The notes beneath the pieces were generated by a model. The model was not told where the DNA came from, did no database searches, and saw nothing but the letters and a program-made list of their open reading frames with translations. The position numbers and the translations under genes were made by a program. Of a DNA stretch of 35,853 nucleotides, positions 33,650 to 35,853 are shown one piece after another. Source of the DNA: an uncultured Succinivibrio sp. (GTDB lineage: Bacteria; Pseudomonadota; Gammaproteobacteria; Enterobacterales; Succinivibrionaceae); the NCBI GenBank assembly GCA_934218695.1, contig CAKQDA010000019.1:1-35853 (forward strand). The letters run 5' to 3'. Position 1 is the first letter of the stretch. Every line of letters starts with the position of its first letter.

Positions 33650-35623
33650 ATGGATTATGGCACACAGCTAGTTGCCTTATGCGTAGTGCTAGTAGTAACA
33701 ATAGAATTTTTTCAGTACAGAAGAGTAAAACTGCTTTCAACCAAGCTGTTTGAAGGCTTTTTAGGTATTTCCATATTCTGTATATTATGTGATATCGGAT
33801 GTGTCTATGCTCTGACGCATCCTCAGTATTTTTCAATTTTTGCCAACAAAATTGTCAACCAGTTCTATTTTGCCTCATTATCCCTGATGTCGTTCTACGT
33901 ATTCGTATATATAGATTTGCGTGGAAGAAAGGTAAAGAACTATTCTGGCATTGAACTGTTTTTAAGAGCCATCCCTCTGATAATATCCATCCTAGGAATT
34001 CTGTTTGGAGACATAAGTTACAGTGTTTCCGAAAAAGGGGCATATTCATACGGCTCCATAGTAAACACTGTGTATATCATGACAGCCATATACTGCATAA
34101 TGTCTATTGTTGCTCTTGCCAATGCTGTTAAAAATAAATTTGTAGTGATCAAATACGATTTTATTTTCTGTTTTGCAGCCTGGCTGTTTATTGCCATATA
34201 TCAGTATCTGGTTCCAACATCATCTCTTGTAAGTCTTGCTATTGCTCTGATTGTAATGTTCTTTTACATCTCTTTTGAAAATTCAAAAGAGAATGAGGAT
34301 AAGGAGATCCATTCACTGCTTTCAAGAAACGCCTTTGAGATGGTTATCAGTGAGCTTTTTGGTGAGAATAAGAATTTCTATGTGATCTGCTTTTCAATGC
34401 AGAATACCTCTTCATTACGCTCCACCTACAGTATTTCAACCTGTCTTGACTGTATAGAGAAATCTGTAAAATCAATACCTGATTTCAATCACCGTAATAT
34501 TTTCAGAATTTCAGAGTACAGCTTTGGTTTTATTTTATTCTCAAAAGAGGAGCTGAATGACTGGAGTGGACGCTACAAGGTTTCAGACAAGGCTCTTTTA
34601 CTTGATGACAGCTCTATCCAGCCTACATACTTTGTAAGTGCTGTTGAGTGCCCAACCAGTGCCAGCAATTCAGAAACACTGTTCTCATTACTTTCATTCT
34701 GTCATACTCACTACGAAGCTCAGAATGATCATTCTGTGCTTATTGTGGATAAGGAAATTGCAGACAAGCGAAACTATATTCTTGCAGTTGAAAGACTGAT
34801 TCAGCGAGCTGTTGATGAAGATGGTTTCTACGTAGTGTATCAGCCTATTATCAACACCAGGACTAACCGCTGTGAATCTGCAGAGGCCTTAGTGCGACTG
34901 AAGGATTCCAAGTCATTTGGATTTATTTCACCGGAGGTATTCATTCCTGTAGCAGAAAGAATTGGTCTTATCAGTATTATAGGAGATCAGGTTTTCTCAA
35001 AGGTATGTCAGTTTATTAAAGACAATGAGGTCGAAAAACTTGGCATCAAGTTTATTGAGGTAAATCTCTCAGGTATTCAGATTGCCGATCCTAGCATTCC
35101 GTTCAGACTGCATCAGACTGTAAAGAGTTATGGACTTGATCCTAGTATGTTCAACCTTGAGGTTACAGAAACAGCTCTTGTTCGCAGTGGTAAGATTGCC
35201 CTTGATAACATGGAAAAACTCAAATCATTCGGATACAAGTTCTCAATGGATGATTTTGGTACCGGTTACTCAAATCTGTCACAGGTTGCAGCCGTTAAGT
35301 ATGATCTTATAAAGATGGACAAGTCTTTAATCTGGCCGGCATTTGAACCTGGCAATGATCAGGCAAGAACAATCATGCTTGCATGTATCAAGATGTTCCA
35401 TACCATAGGTATCTCAATTGTGGCCGAAGGTGTGGAAACTGCTGAGCAGGCAGATGTCCTGGCTGGCAATGGAGTTGAATTCCTGCAGGGATATCATTTC
35501 TCAAAGCCTGTTAAGGAGGATAAATTCCTTGAGTTTGTTCAGGATTTTAATAATACAAAGGTTGAACCTTCAATACTTGATGATCGTCCAGACAGTGTGG
35601 AATTTGCTGACATTAATGATTAG
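33650..35623 (+). CDS. Membrane-bound cyclic-di-GMP phosphodiesterase (7TM, degenerate GGDEF, EAL)
   Basis: The protein of 657 residues starts at ATG 33650, with CGGAG upstream; the in-frame ATG at 33590 is unlikely. Residues 1-230 hold about seven hydrophobic segments, a sensor-type membrane domain. Residues about 240-400 look like a GGDEF fold whose signature is replaced by SEYSF, so it should not make c-di-GMP. The C-terminal EAL domain has the substrate and metal residues: EAL (412-414), EVNLSG, EVTET, DDFGTGYS (DD at 534-535), IKMDKS, VAEGVET and QGY. It should therefore be an active phosphodiesterase lowering c-di-GMP, affecting motility or biofilm. The last 30 residues are acidic. The signal sensed is unknown. 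Confidence 0.93.
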   Translation: MDYGTQLVALCVVLVVTIEFFQYRRVKLLSTKLFEGFLGISIFCILCDIGCVYALTHPQYFSIFANKIVNQFYFASLSLMSFYVFVYIDLRGRKVKNYSGIELFLRAIPLIISILGILFGDISYSVSEKGAYSYGSIVNTVYIMTAIYCIMSIVALANAVKNKFVVIKYDFIFCFAAWLFIAIYQYLVPTSSLVSLAIALIVMFFYISFENSKENEDKEIHSLLSRNAFEMVISELFGENKNFYVICFSMQNTSSLRSTYSISTCLDCIEKSVKSIPDFNHRNIFRISEYSFGFILFSKEELNDWSGRYKVSDKALLLDDSSIQPTYFVSAVECPTSASNSETLFSLLSFCHTHYEAQNDHSVLIVDKEIADKRNYILAVERLIQRAVDEDGFYVVYQPIINTRTNRCESAEALVRLKDSKSFGFISPEVFIPVAERIGLISIIGDQVFSKVCQFIKDNEVEKLGIKFIEVNLSGIQIADPSIPFRLHQTVKSYGLDPSMFNLEVTETALVRSGKIALDNMEKLKSFGYKFSMDDFGTGYSNLSQVAAVKYDLIKMDKSLIWPAFEPGNDQARTIMLACIKMFHTIGISIVAEGVETAEQADVLAGNGVEFLQGYHFSKPVKEDKFLEFVQDFNNTKVEPSILDDRPDSVEFADIND

Positions 35624-35702
35624 AGATATTGGAACTTACTGATTTGTCTCAATAAACTCTGAAAACAGGTGCAGAAGTTATTTATGGCAGTCATGAGTAG
35701 GT

Positions 35703-35733
35703 AAAAGTGCATGATTTCTACATAAGCGCTTTT
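35703..35733 (+). terminator. Possible terminator after the EAL gene
   Basis: AAAAGTGC (35703-35710) can pair with GCGCTTTT (35726-35733) with one G-U pair; the T's are within the second arm. Placed 80 nt after the stop. Confidence 0.45.
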
Positions 35734-35824
35734 GCACGATCTGAAAAACTGCAGAACAAAAAAAAAGGTGAGCTCCTCTCCCATTCTTTGTTACTTTTTT
35801 ATGTAACTATGTAAATGGATAAAA

Positions 35825-35852
35825 AAATCCTCAGACGCAGATCTGGGGATTT
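35825..35852 (-). terminator. Hairpin at the window edge, probable terminator
   Basis: AAATCCTCAGA (35825-35835) and TCTGGGGATTT (35842-35852) form an 11-bp stem with one G-U pair; the A-run before it would be a T-run on the minus strand. It likely ends a minus-strand gene beyond the window. Confidence 0.5.
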
Positions 35853-35853
35853 A

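Overview
The window is a stretch of gammaproteobacterial chromosome interrupted by a foreign island of about 17-19 kb. The host parts (1-7942 and 27302-35853) are AT-rich. They carry dnaG, apaH, an ileX-type tRNA-Ile(CAU), a SlyB-like glycine-zipper lipoprotein, rlmD, trpS, two MATE exporters, an AGCS sodium/amino-acid symporter and an EAL phosphodiesterase. The protein sequences and the AT-rich, rumen/gut-like gene set suggest a member of the Succinivibrionaceae or a close relative. That placement is an inference; there is no rRNA gene to confirm it.

Host left arm: an NhaD-type Na+/H+ antiporter and a membrane protein of unknown role lie 3 nt apart (minus strand). apaH (minus) is divergent from dnaG (plus). 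Behind dnaG sits tRNA-Ile(CAU), where many gammaproteobacteria have rpoD. Then come a minus-strand lipoprotein and a plus-strand rlmD that has lost most of its iron-sulfur cysteines.

Island: foreign sequence begins at or just after the rlmD stop codon. The left part is a mosaic of broken pieces. It holds a non-coding end with three evenly spaced TAGATGTC repeats (like an IS21-type terminus), an arsenic-type arsR with a clear promoter/operator, a following gene cut off after about ten codons, and a minus-strand block of Firmicutes-phage-like genes (DUF2800 nuclease with a nonsense codon, two small proteins, a sigma-like HTH protein). The centre (11383-25047) is a tightly packed plus-strand defence operon of nine genes: NBR1-type FW-domain protein, small HTH protein, HsdM, half-size HsdS, HEPN-domain Abi-like protein, HsdR, HamA-like DUF1837 protein, HamB-like helicase, and a DUF262-DUF1524-DUF4268 (GmrSD-like) gene broken by one frameshift. 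It thus combines a type I restriction-modification system, a Hachiman/AbpAB-type pair and a modification-dependent-type nuclease. The HamA-like protein appears to lack the catalytic E-x-K residues. A complete IS1634-type insertion sequence (25269-27301) lies exactly at the right border, without a visible target duplication.

Host right arm: trpS, preceded by an 18-bp perfect palindrome; two divergent MATE exporters; an AGCS symporter; and a 7TM-degenerate GGDEF-EAL protein. Most units end in recognisable rho-independent terminators.

No integrase, CRISPR array or rRNA is visible. All motif calls are from reading the sequence; no database search was run.
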